A DNA stretch of 64,000 nt from Trichlorobacter thiogenes. Its GTDB lineage: Bacteria; Desulfobacterota; Desulfuromonadia; Geobacterales; Pseudopelobacteraceae. The notes below the pieces were generated by a model. It saw nothing but the letters and a program-made list of their open reading frames with translations, made no database searches and was not told the DNA's origin. The stretch spans positions 1 to 64,000 of the forward strand of contig NZ_FUWR01000006.1 of assembly GCF_900167465.1 (NCBI RefSeq). The letters run 5' to 3'. Each line of letters begins with the position of its first letter. The first letter of the stretch is position 1. Made by a program: the position numbers and the translations under genes. Shown piece after piece: positions 53,086 through 61,466 of the stretch.

Positions 53086-54183
53086 TTATCCTTTCGCGGG
53101 TGACTGAATCAGCGGTAGCAACACACTGATTTTGGTCCCCTGTCCCGGTTTCGACTCAATTTTCAACATACCGCGATGTTCCGCTACTATCTTCTGGCAG
53201 ATGGCCAGCCCCAGCCCGGTACCGTTATCCTTGGTACTGAAAAACGGCGTGCCCACCTTGGCAAGATTTTCTGTGGAGATCCCCGGACCGGTGTCAGCCA
53301 CTTCCACCGCCACCATCCGTGAACGATTTTCATTACGGGCCAGATGATATTCAGCCAGTACCCGGCTGGATACCGTGACCCGCCCACCTTCCGCCATCGC
53401 CTCAATGGCATTGCGGATCAGGTTTAAAAAGACCTGGGTCAACTGGGCCTCATCAGCCATGATCGGCGGGATACTGGGATCAAATCCGGTGGAAATGGTG
53501 ACGTCACGATCAGCGGCAGCCTCCCGCTGCAGCAGGATGATATCCCCCAGCACCATATGCAGGTTAACCGGGGTATAACGTGGTCCACGGGGTGAGGCAA
53601 GATCCAGCAGCTGGCGGATAATCCGGTCGATCCGTTCTGCCTCTTTTATCATCACCCTGGGATATTCCAGCAGGTCGCTGTCCTCATCCAGCTCCCGTTC
53701 CAGCAGTTGGGCAGCCCCTTTGATTCCTCCCAGCGGATTTTTAACCTCATGGGCCAAACCGGCAGCCAGGGTACCCAGGGTGGCAAGACGGTCTGCCTGC
53801 CTGACAGCGGCCTCCAGTTCACGGATTGAAGTCAGATCCCGCAGGGTTAATATGACGCCGATAGCCTCACCATCAGAGCGCAGTAGCGGACAGGTGGTGG
53901 CATTGGCAGGAATCACCCGCCCGGATGGGCTTAACACAACATTATCCTGATCTGAAAGGGAGACACCACTGGCAGATGTCCGCTCAACCATATCAACCAG
54001 GATCGGTTCAGCCTTAAAGGAGTCGATAAAACGTGAGCCAACCACCTGACGCCGGGAACGGCCAGTCATCTCTTCGGCAGCCGGGTTCATCAACGTCACC
54101 ACCCCTTCTCCGTTGATCACGACTACCCCGTCCCCCACACTGTCAAGCACCGTAAGGGCGTATCCACTCAGGTCAGTATGCAC
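53086..54183 (-). CDS. ntrB: PAS-domain histidine kinase, NtrB-like
   Basis: 365 aa, soluble. PAS (~8-120), dimerisation domain with phosphoacceptor His145 in LAHEVKNPLGGIKGAAQLLE, and an ATPase domain with NLIRNAIEAMAEGG (N box), ADTGPGIS and GTGLGLAICQKIV. No membrane segments, as expected for NtrB. GTG start at 54183; GGAG lies rather far upstream, inside the dusB end. It presumably phosphorylates the NtrC-like protein 5 bp downstream. Confidence 0.88.
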   Translation of the reverse strand: MHTDLSGYALTVLDSVGDGVVVINGEGVVTLMNPAAEEMTGRSRRQVVGSRFIDSFKAEPILVDMVERTSASGVSLSDQDNVVLSPSGRVIPANATTCPLLRSDGEAIGVILTLRDLTSIRELEAAVRQADRLATLGTLAAGLAHEVKNPLGGIKGAAQLLERELDEDSDLLEYPRVMIKEAERIDRIIRQLLDLASPRGPRYTPVNLHMVLGDIILLQREAAADRDVTISTGFDPSIPPIMADEAQLTQVFLNLIRNAIEAMAEGGRVTVSSRVLAEYHLARNENRSRMVAVEVADTGPGISTENLAKVGTPFFSTKDNGTGLGLAICQKIVAEHRGMLKIESKPGQGTKISVLLPLIQSPAKG

Positions 54184-54190
54184 CGTATTG

Positions 54191-55168
54191 TTAGACTCCT
54201 GTTTCTCTGATCTGTCTGATTATTGCCTGCAGTTCATCTGTGTCTTGGGCCATGTTAACGGTCCTACGCAGGGCTGCTGCCCCCGGAACACCATGAATAT
54301 ACCACCCAAGATGCTTCTTCATCTCCCGCACCGCAACTGATGCACCGGCGTAGTCAGTGAACAGGGCAAGGTGCTGTTCAGCCATTGCCATCCGGTCAGC
54401 ACAACTCACCGGGGTTACCGGCCTTCCCTCCAGCAGCTCACAGGTCTGGTGGAAAATCCAGGGATTCCCCAGCGCCCCCCGCGCCACCATCAGTCCGTCA
54501 CATCCGGTCTCAGCCAGCATCCTCTGGCAATCCTGCGGGGTAAACAGATCACCACTGCCGATCACCGGGATCTTCACCAGCTGCTTTAACTGTGCAATAT
54601 GCTGCCAGTTGGCCTGTCCATCAAACATCTGAGCCCGGCTGCGGGGATGCAGGGTAATGGCGTCACAGCCCTCTGCCTCGGCAATCCGCCCCACCTCTTG
54701 CCAGGTATCATCACCACACTGCCAACCACTACGGATCTTGATCGTTAACGGCAGTTTTGTCGCCTTGCGTACTGTCCTGATAATCTCTGCTATCCGCGAC
54801 GGATCCTGCAGCAAGGCAGACCCGGCGCCGGTACCAACCACCTTGCGCACTGGACAGCCCATATTGATATCAATAAGATCGGCGTTATCCTTAACCATAC
54901 TGGCGGCTTGAGCCAAAAGCCCGGGATCATTTCCAAACAGTTGCGCCCCCAGAGGGCGATCTTCAGGAGAACTTGCCAGCAGGGATAACGTTTTTTCACC
55001 TTCACGAACCATGCCGTTAACACTGACCATTTCAGTAAAGGCCAGACTGGCCCCCTGTTGCCTGCAGATCAGCCTGAAAACATGATTGGTAATGCCTGCC
55101 AACGGGGCAAGCAGTAGATTATGACGTAGCGTTAAACCGGCTATTTGAAGAGGACGAAGCAGTGACAC
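54191..55168 (-). CDS. dusB: tRNA-dihydrouridine synthase
   Basis: 325 aa from GTG 55168, with AGGAG 7 bases upstream; the GTG at 55177 sits on that site. FMN TIM barrel: [15 protein letters not shown], catalytic Cys in [12 protein letters not shown] near 97, [20 protein letters not shown] near 170, IGSGDLFTP and [15 protein letters not shown]. It reduces uridines in the D-loop of tRNA. First gene of the dusB-ntrB-ntrC operon, a conserved order (nifR3-ntrBC). Confidence 0.93.
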   Translation of the reverse strand: MSLLRPLQIAGLTLRHNLLLAPLAGITNHVFRLICRQQGASLAFTEMVSVNGMVREGEKTLSLLASSPEDRPLGAQLFGNDPGLLAQAASMVKDNADLIDINMGCPVRKVVGTGAGSALLQDPSRIAEIIRTVRKATKLPLTIKIRSGWQCGDDTWQEVGRIAEAEGCDAITLHPRSRAQMFDGQANWQHIAQLKQLVKIPVIGSGDLFTPQDCQRMLAETGCDGLMVARGALGNPWIFHQTCELLEGRPVTPVSCADRMAMAEQHLALFTDYAGASVAVREMKKHLGWYIHGVPGAAALRRTVNMAQDTDELQAIIRQIRETGV

Positions 55169-55331
55169 AGACAGCACTCCTGACTATTTTTTATACATGT
55201 CTGATTATTTTTTATGCATATTTGTACATTGCAGCAACAAGACTAACAACACATTTTTTTGTTGCCTTGCAGCCATGAATAACGCTTTAATGGGTCAGAA
55301 GCCACCCGCAAACCATCGAGGAGAACAGACC

Positions 55332-55610
55332 ATGTTTGGAATAGGCATGCCGGAATTGATTGTCATCATGGTGATCGCGTTAATCGTGATCGGCCCCAAT
55401 AAATTGCCTGATCTGGCCAAATCCCTGGGTAAAGGACTGGCCGAGTTCAAAAAGGCCTCTGAAGACTTCCAGCGTAATGTCCAAGAAGAGGCCCGCAAGG
55501 AAGAGGTTGATCAACTTATTAAAAATAAGCAGGCTGCAGAACCTGAACATGCTGCTGCAGAAACTGCTAAAGAGACAGTCAAACCAGAGGAAAGCAAGAA
55601 GTCTGCCTGA
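55332..55610 (+). CDS. tatA: Sec-independent protein translocase TatA/TatB family
   Basis: 92 aa from ATG 55332 with GAGGAGAA upstream. A short N-terminal helix ([32 protein letters not shown]), the hinge-bearing amphipathic helix ([10 protein letters not shown]) and a charged Glu/Lys tail are characteristic. Glu8 is found in both TatA and TatB types, so the subtype is unsure. It exports folded proteins with twin-arginine signals. Stands alone here, with no tatC beside it. Confidence 0.88.
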   Translation: MFGIGMPELIVIMVIALIVIGPNKLPDLAKSLGKGLAEFKKASEDFQRNVQEEARKEEVDQLIKNKQAAEPEHAAAETAKETVKPEESKKSA

Positions 55611-55634
55611 TTTTTGATCAACATCCATTAAATA

Positions 55635-55667
55635 CAAAAAGGCCGGGAAATCCCCCGGCCTTTTTGT
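55635..55667. terminator. Bidirectional terminator between tatA and hsp20
   Basis: AAAAAGGCCGGG, six-base loop, CCCGGCCTTTTT: perfect stem with A and T tracts serving the two convergent genes. Confidence 0.92.
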
Positions 55668-55690
55668 GTACAGATGATATCAATCAACAA

Positions 55691-56140
55691 CTACTTCACT
55701 TCAACGTTAATCTGCTTCGGCTTCACCTCTTCCTTCTTGGGTAGTGTCACCGTCAACACCCCTTTATCACAGGCTGCTGCCACCTTTTCCTGATCCACCG
55801 TAGCAGGTAGTTTGAAGCTGCGCTGGAATGAACCAAAGTAGCGCTCAATCCGATGGTAATTCTCTTTCTTTACTTCGCTTTCATGCTTACGCTCACCCTT
55901 GATGGTCAGCAAACTGTCTTCTATCCGTACATCAATATCCTTCTGTTCCACATCCGGTAACTCAGCCTTGATCACAATTGAATCCTGTGTCTCGTAGATA
56001 TCCACGGCAGGCTGCCAGATCCCTTCCTTGATATCTTCGCCGGAATATTCATTATTGCCCCAGGACAGGTTCAGCAACCGATCCATCTGGTCCTGCATAC
56101 TGCGCAGCTCACGTAGCGGGTTGTACTTGACGAGTGCCAT
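55691..56140 (-). CDS. Small heat shock protein, Hsp20 family
   Basis: 149 aa. Alpha-crystallin domain at ~43-138 (PAVDIYETQDSIVIKAELPDV, GERKHESEVKKENYHRIERYFGSFQRSFKLP) and the C-terminal I-x-V motif in KQINVEVK, used for oligomer assembly. ATP-independent holdase. AGGAGGA precedes the ATG; a sigma70-like promoter with an inverted repeat lies upstream in the gap after hoxH. Confidence 0.95.
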   Translation of the reverse strand: MALVKYNPLRELRSMQDQMDRLLNLSWGNNEYSGEDIKEGIWQPAVDIYETQDSIVIKAELPDVEQKDIDVRIEDSLLTIKGERKHESEVKKENYHRIERYFGSFQRSFKLPATVDQEKVAAACDKGVLTVTLPKKEEVKPKQINVEVK

Positions 56141-56189
56141 GACACATTCCTCCTTTTAAACATTGGTTCTGGTACTTCCTTCTGTCCAA

Positions 56190-56217
56190 AAGATAAGCAC
56201 ACTTTTTTGGATGTCAA
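56190..56217 (-). promoter_or_regulatory. Promoter of hsp20 with overlapping inverted repeat
   Basis: Minus strand TTGACA (56212-56217), 16-bp spacer, TATCTT (56190-56195). TCCAAAA-N13-TTTTGGA (56185-56211) spans the spacer and part of the -10, a candidate repressor site. No CIRCE sequence is seen. Confidence 0.6.
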
Positions 56218-56224
56218 GGGGCGT

Positions 56225-57658
56225 CTATTTGACAATTTTCTGTAAAAGTAAACCATCCGGCCCAATCAGCTCAACCTGCATCGGCATCTTCCCAACAGCA
56301 TGGGTAGAGCAGGAAAGACAGGGATCATAACAGCGGATGCCATGTTCCACCCGGTTTAAGAGCCCTTCATCCAACCTGCTGCCTGAGAGATACTTCTGTG
56401 CTATCTGCAGCACGGTACGGTTTATGGCCAGGTTGTTCTGGCCAGTGGCGATAATCAGGTTCACGTAGGAGAGCAGCCCGTCATCATCAACATGATATTC
56501 ATGGAACAGCACACCCCGGGGCGCTTCCACCACACCGATCCCGATCCTGTTGTTGGTGCGGGCATGGCTGCGCACATGGTCATCCAACAGTTGCGGATCA
56601 TCCAGCAGCTGGCCGATCCGTTCCAGGCAGTAGAGCAGTTCGATCAAGCGGGCCTGATGGTAGTAGAAGCTGCCCAGCACCGGTCCGCCCCCTTCCCTGA
56701 ACTGGCGAAACCGCTGCAGTTCCTGCTCTGCCAGCGGCGTTCCGGCAAAATCAGCCACATTCAGGCGGGCCAGTGGACCAACGCGATACATACCGGCATC
56801 ACCTTCATGTCCACGGGGTTTGTAATAGGGAAATTTCAGATAGCTCCAGCTCTGCTCTGCCTCACCGATAAACTCGGCGTAGCGGGATGGATCAAGGTCT
56901 CCCTCAAGATTTTTGCCCTCGGCATCAATCAGCCGTAGCTTGCCGTCGTACTGTTCCAGACCGCCATCTAGCGAGACCAGCCCCAGAAACAGGCTGGGAA
57001 AATTTCCGTAAGAGTCCGCTTCTTCTGACAGGCGTTGCAGGGCATCATAGCCAAGGGCCAGAGCCTTTTTCGCGGTGGCCAACGCCTCAGGCAGCCGGGC
57101 TGCAATCCAGTCCCGCTTGTCTACCGTCAGTGGCTCCCGCACCCCGCCTGATACCGCCCAGGCCGGATGCACAGCCCGGTCACCCAGCAGACGGATGATC
57201 TCCTGGCCAAACTGGCGCAGCCTGATCCCTTCCCTGGCCAGCTCTGGTTGTGCCTCAATCAGGCCGATCAGGTTACGCTTGGCCGGGTCGCTCTCCATCC
57301 CCAGCAAAAGATCCGGGCCGGAGAGCAGAAAGAAGCTTAAAGCGTGGCTCTGCACCAGCTGGGCATAGTGCATCAGACGCCGCAGCTTCTCGGCAGTGGG
57401 TGGGATTTTGACCCCTTTCAGCATATCACCGGCCTTGGCCGAGGCCAGGGCATGGCTGACCGGGCAGATGCCGCAGATCCGCTCGGTAATGGAGGGCATC
57501 TCGCGGTAGCTGCGCCCCAGACAGAACTTTTCAAAGCCACGAAACTCGGTGACGTGGAAACGGGCGTCGGCCACCTCGCCAGCATCATTTAACTGGATGG
57601 TGATCTTGGCGTGGCCTTCGATCCGGGTAACCGGTGCTATGGTAATGGTCTTTGACAT
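56225..57658 (-). CDS. hoxH: NAD(P)-reducing [NiFe]-hydrogenase large subunit
   Basis: 477 aa from ATG 57658, 4 bp after hoxY; a longer frame overlaps hoxY. The [NiFe] site cysteines are C62/C65 ([10 protein letters not shown]) and C447/C450 (DPCLSCSTH). A 24-residue tail after H453 would be removed by a maturation protease once nickel is in place. The RIEGHAKI start and motif forms fit group 3d HoxH. It oxidises or produces H2 in the cytoplasm. Last gene of hoxEFUYH; no maturation genes are nearby. Confidence 0.93.
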   Translation of the reverse strand: MSKTITIAPVTRIEGHAKITIQLNDAGEVADARFHVTEFRGFEKFCLGRSYREMPSITERICGICPVSHALASAKAGDMLKGVKIPPTAEKLRRLMHYAQLVQSHALSFFLLSGPDLLLGMESDPAKRNLIGLIEAQPELAREGIRLRQFGQEIIRLLGDRAVHPAWAVSGGVREPLTVDKRDWIAARLPEALATAKKALALGYDALQRLSEEADSYGNFPSLFLGLVSLDGGLEQYDGKLRLIDAEGKNLEGDLDPSRYAEFIGEAEQSWSYLKFPYYKPRGHEGDAGMYRVGPLARLNVADFAGTPLAEQELQRFRQFREGGGPVLGSFYYHQARLIELLYCLERIGQLLDDPQLLDDHVRSHARTNNRIGIGVVEAPRGVLFHEYHVDDDGLLSYVNLIIATGQNNLAINRTVLQIAQKYLSGSRLDEGLLNRVEHGIRCYDPCLSCSTHAVGKMPMQVELIGPDGLLLQKIVK

Positions 57659-57662
57659 AGGC

Positions 57663-58202
57663 TTACCCAAAGCTCCTCTGGACTTCACTCAATGTTACCG
57701 CCTCCCCTTTCAACAGGGACGATAAAACCGCCAGTATCCGCTCAGGATCAGGAGGGCAGCCGGGGATGTAGGCATCCACCTCCACCACCTGATGCAGCGG
57801 CAGCACCCGTGGCAGCAGTTCCGGCAGCACCTGATCCGCTTCATCGCTGCGGGGTGCGCTGCCGGGACCGGCATGGTAGACCGCCGTCAGCAGATCATCC
57901 ACGCTGAAGAAGTTGCGTAAACTGGTTACATTGCCGGTAATGGCGCAATCCCCAAAACTGATCAGTAGTTTTGACCGTTTACGGATCTGCTGCAGCAGCT
58001 CAAGGTTCTCAAAATTGGCCACGGCCCCTTCGATCAGGGTCACATCCATACCTTCCGGGAACTCCTTGGCATCCACCAGCGGACCATAGACCAGTTCGAT
58101 TGCATCAGAGATCTCAATCAACTGTTCCCCCAGATCCAGAAAGCTCATATGGCAGCCGGAGCAGCCCCCCAGCCAAGCTGTTGCCAGACGTAACCGGCTC
58201 AT
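57663..58202 (-). CDS. hoxY: [NiFe]-hydrogenase small subunit
   Basis: 179 aa, the short small subunit of group 3d enzymes that carries only the proximal 4Fe-4S cluster. Ligands C14 and C17 (GGCSGC), C86 (GDCAITGN) and C149 (PGCPP). It has no signal peptide, so the enzyme stays in the cytoplasm. It passes electrons from HoxH to the HoxU clusters. Start overlaps the hoxU stop (ATGA). Confidence 0.93.
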   Translation of the reverse strand: MSRLRLATAWLGGCSGCHMSFLDLGEQLIEISDAIELVYGPLVDAKEFPEGMDVTLIEGAVANFENLELLQQIRKRSKLLISFGDCAITGNVTSLRNFFSVDDLLTAVYHAGPGSAPRSDEADQVLPELLPRVLPLHQVVEVDAYIPGCPPDPERILAVLSSLLKGEAVTLSEVQRSFG

Positions 58203-58921
58203 GGCGTACCCCCTTGGGCTGCCAGCCGCCGCCGTTCCAGAATCCGGTTCAGGAAGCTGCGTTCCTTTTTCATCTCTCCAACCGTAGCCCCTTTCTTAAA
58301 CAGGGCGCCGGTGGGGCAAAGCTGGACGCATTTACCGCAGTCAGTACAACTGGTGCTGGTACCCCAGGGACGATCCAGATCAGCCACAATCCGGCTGGTG
58401 GAACCCCTGCCCCGCACATCCCAGGTATGGGCGCCTTCCACGGCATCACAGACCCGCACGCAGCGTAAACAGAGTACGCAGCGGTTGTGATCCAGGGCAA
58501 ACCGCTCGCGGCTGGCATCCATCGGTAGCTGCTGGTGCAGGTAGTCAAAGCGGACATGGTCGATCCCCAGCTTTGCCGCCAGTGTCTGCAGCTCGCAGTT
58601 GTTGTTCTGCACGCAGATGGAACAGGTATGGGTCCGCTCCGCCAGCAGCAACTCCACCAGCATCTTGCGGTACTCCACAAGCTTGTCACTATGGGTGGTC
58701 ACCACCATTCCCTCTGCTGCCTTGGTGACGCATGAGGGAACCGGGCGCGGAGCCCCCTGCAGTTCCACCAGACAGAGACGGCAGCCCCCCATCGCCTCAA
58801 GGCCATCCAGATGGCAGAGGGTGGGAATCTCAATCCCGTGCTCACGGGCCACTTCAAGCAGGGTCTGGCCCTGACGGGCAGAGATCAGGTCGTTGTTGAT
58901 GGTCAGGGTTATAGCCGGCAT
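58199..58921 (-). CDS. hoxU: Hydrogenase diaphorase subunit HoxU (NuoG N-terminal-like)
   Basis: 240 aa iron-sulfur protein. 2Fe-2S ligands C36, C47, C50 and C64; a His-Cys3 4Fe-4S site H98, C100, C103, C109; and two ferredoxin-type clusters ([11 protein letters not shown] near 148 and [14 protein letters not shown] near 190). It wires the hydrogenase module to HoxF. Length matches HoxU and excludes full NuoG. It overlaps both neighbours by a few bases. Confidence 0.93.
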   Translation of the reverse strand: MPAITLTINNDLISARQGQTLLEVAREHGIEIPTLCHLDGLEAMGGCRLCLVELQGAPRPVPSCVTKAAEGMVVTTHSDKLVEYRKMLVELLLAERTHTCSICVQNNNCELQTLAAKLGIDHVRFDYLHQQLPMDASRERFALDHNRCVLCLRCVRVCDAVEGAHTWDVRGRGSTSRIVADLDRPWGTSTSCTDCGKCVQLCPTGALFKKGATVGEMKKERSFLNRILERRRLAAQGGTP

Positions 58922-60639
58922 CAGTATCCCTCCCCGTCACAGCGCAGTGCAGCGATCCGCTGCAGCAGCTGTTCACCCAGCAGGTGCAGCGGCAGTTGAT
59001 CCATGGTGCAGACCCCGGCCGGACAGCGCCGCTGGCTCACATGGGCCTCATACTCAGCCCTGAACCAACGCAGGGTAGAGAGCACCGGGTTGGGAGCCGC
59101 CGCCCCCAGCCCGCAGAGCGAGGTATCCTTCACCATCTGGCAAAGCTGCTCCAGGGTCTGCAGATCCCGTTGAGAGGCGCTGCCGTTGCAGATCCGTGAA
59201 AGCAGGCGGTAGATCTCCACCGTGCCGGTGCGGCAGGGCACGCACTTGCCGCAGCTCTCATCCAGACAGAACTCCATGAAGAAGCGGGCCACATCCACCA
59301 TGCAGCTCTGCTCCCCCATCACAATCAGACCACCGGAGCCCATGATGGAGCCCAGCGCCTGCAGGTTCTCGTAATCCACCGGCGTATCCAGCTTTTCTGC
59401 CGGAATACAGCCACCACTGGGGCCGCCGGTCTGGGCTGCCTTGAAGGCTGCGCCGTTTGCCAGCCCTCCGCCGATCTCAAACACGATCTCCCGCAGCGGA
59501 ATCCCCATCGGCACTTCAATCAGGCCGTTGTTGACCACCTCACCGCACAGGGCAAACACCTTGGTGCCACGACTTTTGCCGTTTCCGATGGCGTTAAAGG
59601 CCTGGGGGCCGATGCTGAAGATGGAGGGGATGTTGCCAAAGGTCTCAACGTTATTGATCAGGGTGGGACAACCCCACAGCCCTGCCTCAGCCGGATAGGG
59701 GGGACGGATGCGGGGCTGACCGCGCCTGCCCATGATGGAAGCCAGCAGTGCGGTCTCTTCGCCGCAAACAAAGGCACCGGCCCCGATCCTGATGTCGATC
59801 CTGAAGCTGAAGCTGGAATCCAGCACCCGGCTGCCCAGCAGCCCGGCCCGTTCCGCATCCTTGATGGCCTTGCGCAGACGCTGGGCCGCCACCGGATACT
59901 CGCCCCGCACATAGATGTAGCCCTGCTCTGCACCAATGGCATACCCGGCAATGGCTATCCCTTCCAGAATCCGGTGGGGATCAGACTCCATCAGAGAACG
60001 GTCCATGTAAGCGCCGGGGTCACCCTCATCGCCATTGGCCACGATAAACTTGCGGCTGCCACTGCCCTTGCGCACCAACTGCCACTTAAGACCAGTGGGG
60101 TAACCGCCCCCACCCCTGCCCCGCAGGCCGCTCTGCACCACGCTGTCACAGGCCTGATCCGGGGTCATGTCATGCAGTACCTGAGCCAGACTCTCGTAAC
60201 CGCCACAGGCAATGTACTGTTCAAGGTTTTCAGGATCGATCCTGCCGCTGTTGGCCAGCACCAGCCTGGTCTGGCGGGTAAAAAACGGCCAGTCTGCAGG
60301 CAGCAGGTTTTCATCCGGAACAGGTGCCTGCTGCAGCTCTGCCTCAAGAATCGAAACTGCCAGCTCCGGGGTGGTCTTCTGCCAGACCTGCTCAGGCTGA
60401 CCGGGACGCAGCACCGTCAACAACGGGCCACGACTGCAGGGACCCTGGCAGCCGGTTCCCACCAGCTCCAGATCAGCCGGATTACCCAGTGCTGCCAGCT
60501 TTTCCCTCAGTGCCGCCACCACCGCCTCAGCACCGGCCGCTACACAGGGGGTGCCGCAGCAGACCAGCAACCGCAGGCGGCAGGACTGCTGTTGGGCAGT
60601 AACCGTTTCAGCCAGTTCAGCCAGTTCAACCCTGTTCAT
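58921..60639 (-). CDS. hoxF: Hydrogenase diaphorase subunit HoxF (FMN, NAD(P)-binding)
   Basis: 572 aa. N-terminal thioredoxin-like 2Fe-2S domain (C27/C28, C32, C64, C68), then a NuoF-like domain with the FMN/NAD loop GRGGGGYP at 174-181, [13 protein letters not shown] near 215, [19 protein letters not shown], and the 4Fe-4S site [11 protein letters not shown] near 470. It exchanges electrons with NAD(P). Overlaps the hoxE end by 14 bp and the hoxU start by one base. Confidence 0.93.
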   Translation of the reverse strand: MNRVELAELAETVTAQQQSCRLRLLVCCGTPCVAAGAEAVVAALREKLAALGNPADLELVGTGCQGPCSRGPLLTVLRPGQPEQVWQKTTPELAVSILEAELQQAPVPDENLLPADWPFFTRQTRLVLANSGRIDPENLEQYIACGGYESLAQVLHDMTPDQACDSVVQSGLRGRGGGGYPTGLKWQLVRKGSGSRKFIVANGDEGDPGAYMDRSLMESDPHRILEGIAIAGYAIGAEQGYIYVRGEYPVAAQRLRKAIKDAERAGLLGSRVLDSSFSFRIDIRIGAGAFVCGEETALLASIMGRRGQPRIRPPYPAEAGLWGCPTLINNVETFGNIPSIFSIGPQAFNAIGNGKSRGTKVFALCGEVVNNGLIEVPMGIPLREIVFEIGGGLANGAAFKAAQTGGPSGGCIPAEKLDTPVDYENLQALGSIMGSGGLIVMGEQSCMVDVARFFMEFCLDESCGKCVPCRTGTVEIYRLLSRICNGSASQRDLQTLEQLCQMVKDTSLCGLGAAAPNPVLSTLRWFRAEYEAHVSQRRCPAGVCTMDQLPLHLLGEQLLQRIAALRCDGEGY

Positions 60640-61141
60640 GGGGTACCTCCAGCAGCCTGTTCAGCTTATCAACCGCACCCTCCGGTTTCTCAGGGCCATA
60701 GACCGTATCATCAATGGTAATCATCGGCGCCAAAGAACAGTTACCCAGGCAGCGGGCCGTACCCAGCGACAGCCTGCCATCAGCCGTGGTCTGACCGGCC
60801 TTGATCCCTGCGGCCTGCTCCAACGTATTCAGAATCTCGCCCGCCCCTTTGACATAGCAGGCCGTGCCGGTGCAAACGATACAGGAATGCTCACCCTTGG
60901 GACGCAGGGTAAAGAAATGATAAAAGGTGGCCACGCCAAAGACCTGGCTTTCCGGCAGCTTCAACTGGGCCGCCACATGGGACAGCAGATCACGACTTAA
61001 GTAGCCGAACGCCTCCTGGGCCGTATGCAGCACCTCAATCAGGGCATCCGGCTGGTACTGTAACCGCTTCATGGCCCGCTCCACCAGCTTCAGGCGGGGG
61101 TCATCGACCAGCAGGGTATGTTCGCAGCAATCACCACTCAT
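60626..61141 (-). CDS. hoxE: Hydrogenase subunit HoxE (NuoE-like 2Fe-2S)
   Basis: 171 aa thioredoxin-like ferredoxin. Ligands C90, C95 (VCTGTACY), C131 and C135 (ARCLGNCS), with the NuoE helix [21 protein letters not shown]. First gene of hoxEFUYH. AAGGAGA precedes the ATG. Presence of hoxE marks the five-subunit bidirectional enzyme rather than the four-subunit NAD hydrogenase. Could in principle be a formate dehydrogenase gamma subunit, but the operon rules that out. Confidence 0.92.
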   Translation of the reverse strand: MSGDCCEHTLLVDDPRLKLVERAMKRLQYQPDALIEVLHTAQEAFGYLSRDLLSHVAAQLKLPESQVFGVATFYHFFTLRPKGEHSCIVCTGTACYVKGAGEILNTLEQAAGIKAGQTTADGRLSLGTARCLGNCSLAPMITIDDTVYGPEKPEGAVDKLNRLLEVPHEQG

Positions 61142-61466
61142 AGGTTCTCCTTAACGGGCTAACCATCTGTATTCCCGTACAGTTTTAGATACAACTGATT
61201 TAGCGATTGTCAAGGTAGCTTTTACAACAGTACGGAGAAAAACGCAGGTCACCAAGTGGCGAAAAAACAGTCCAAGAGACGTGGGAATACAGCAGATGAG
61301 CCTGACATTTTTTTCAAGAGTTCCAACTGTTTTTTGCGGTTTGTAAGTTCATTGTAAGATCACTGCAGGTATTGAAGCAGATACACTTAGACAGACAACC
61401 TTCTGCCCCGGACCTGTAGTTTCAGACCCACGGGCGGTAACAGCGGTTACCACAAAGGAGAAGATC
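61142..61466. other. 325-bp divergent intergenic region, hoxE / RCC1-repeat gene
   Basis: Holds the hox promoter, a 10-bp perfect inverted repeat CTGTATTCCC (61167-61176) / GGGAATACAG (61283-61292) flanking it, and a small hairpin GGTAAC-AGCG-GTTACC (about 61435-61450) just ahead of the RCC1-gene ribosome site. I see no open frame and no recognised riboswitch. Confidence 0.6.
61186..61213 (-). promoter_or_regulatory. Candidate promoter of hoxEFUYH
   Basis: Minus strand TTGACA (61208-61213), 16-bp spacer, TATCTA (61186-61191), about 45 bp before the hoxE ATG. Confidence 0.5.

Noticed and set aside
56225-61141. Respiratory complex I or formate dehydrogenase operon
   Set aside because: NuoE/F/G-like subunits occur, but the next genes are [NiFe] small and large subunits with intact metal ligands, so it is a Hox hydrogenase.
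61142-61466. c-di-GMP (GEMM) riboswitch before the RCC1 gene
   Set aside because: Considered because Geobacter has many, but the conserved core strings are absent; only small hairpins are seen.
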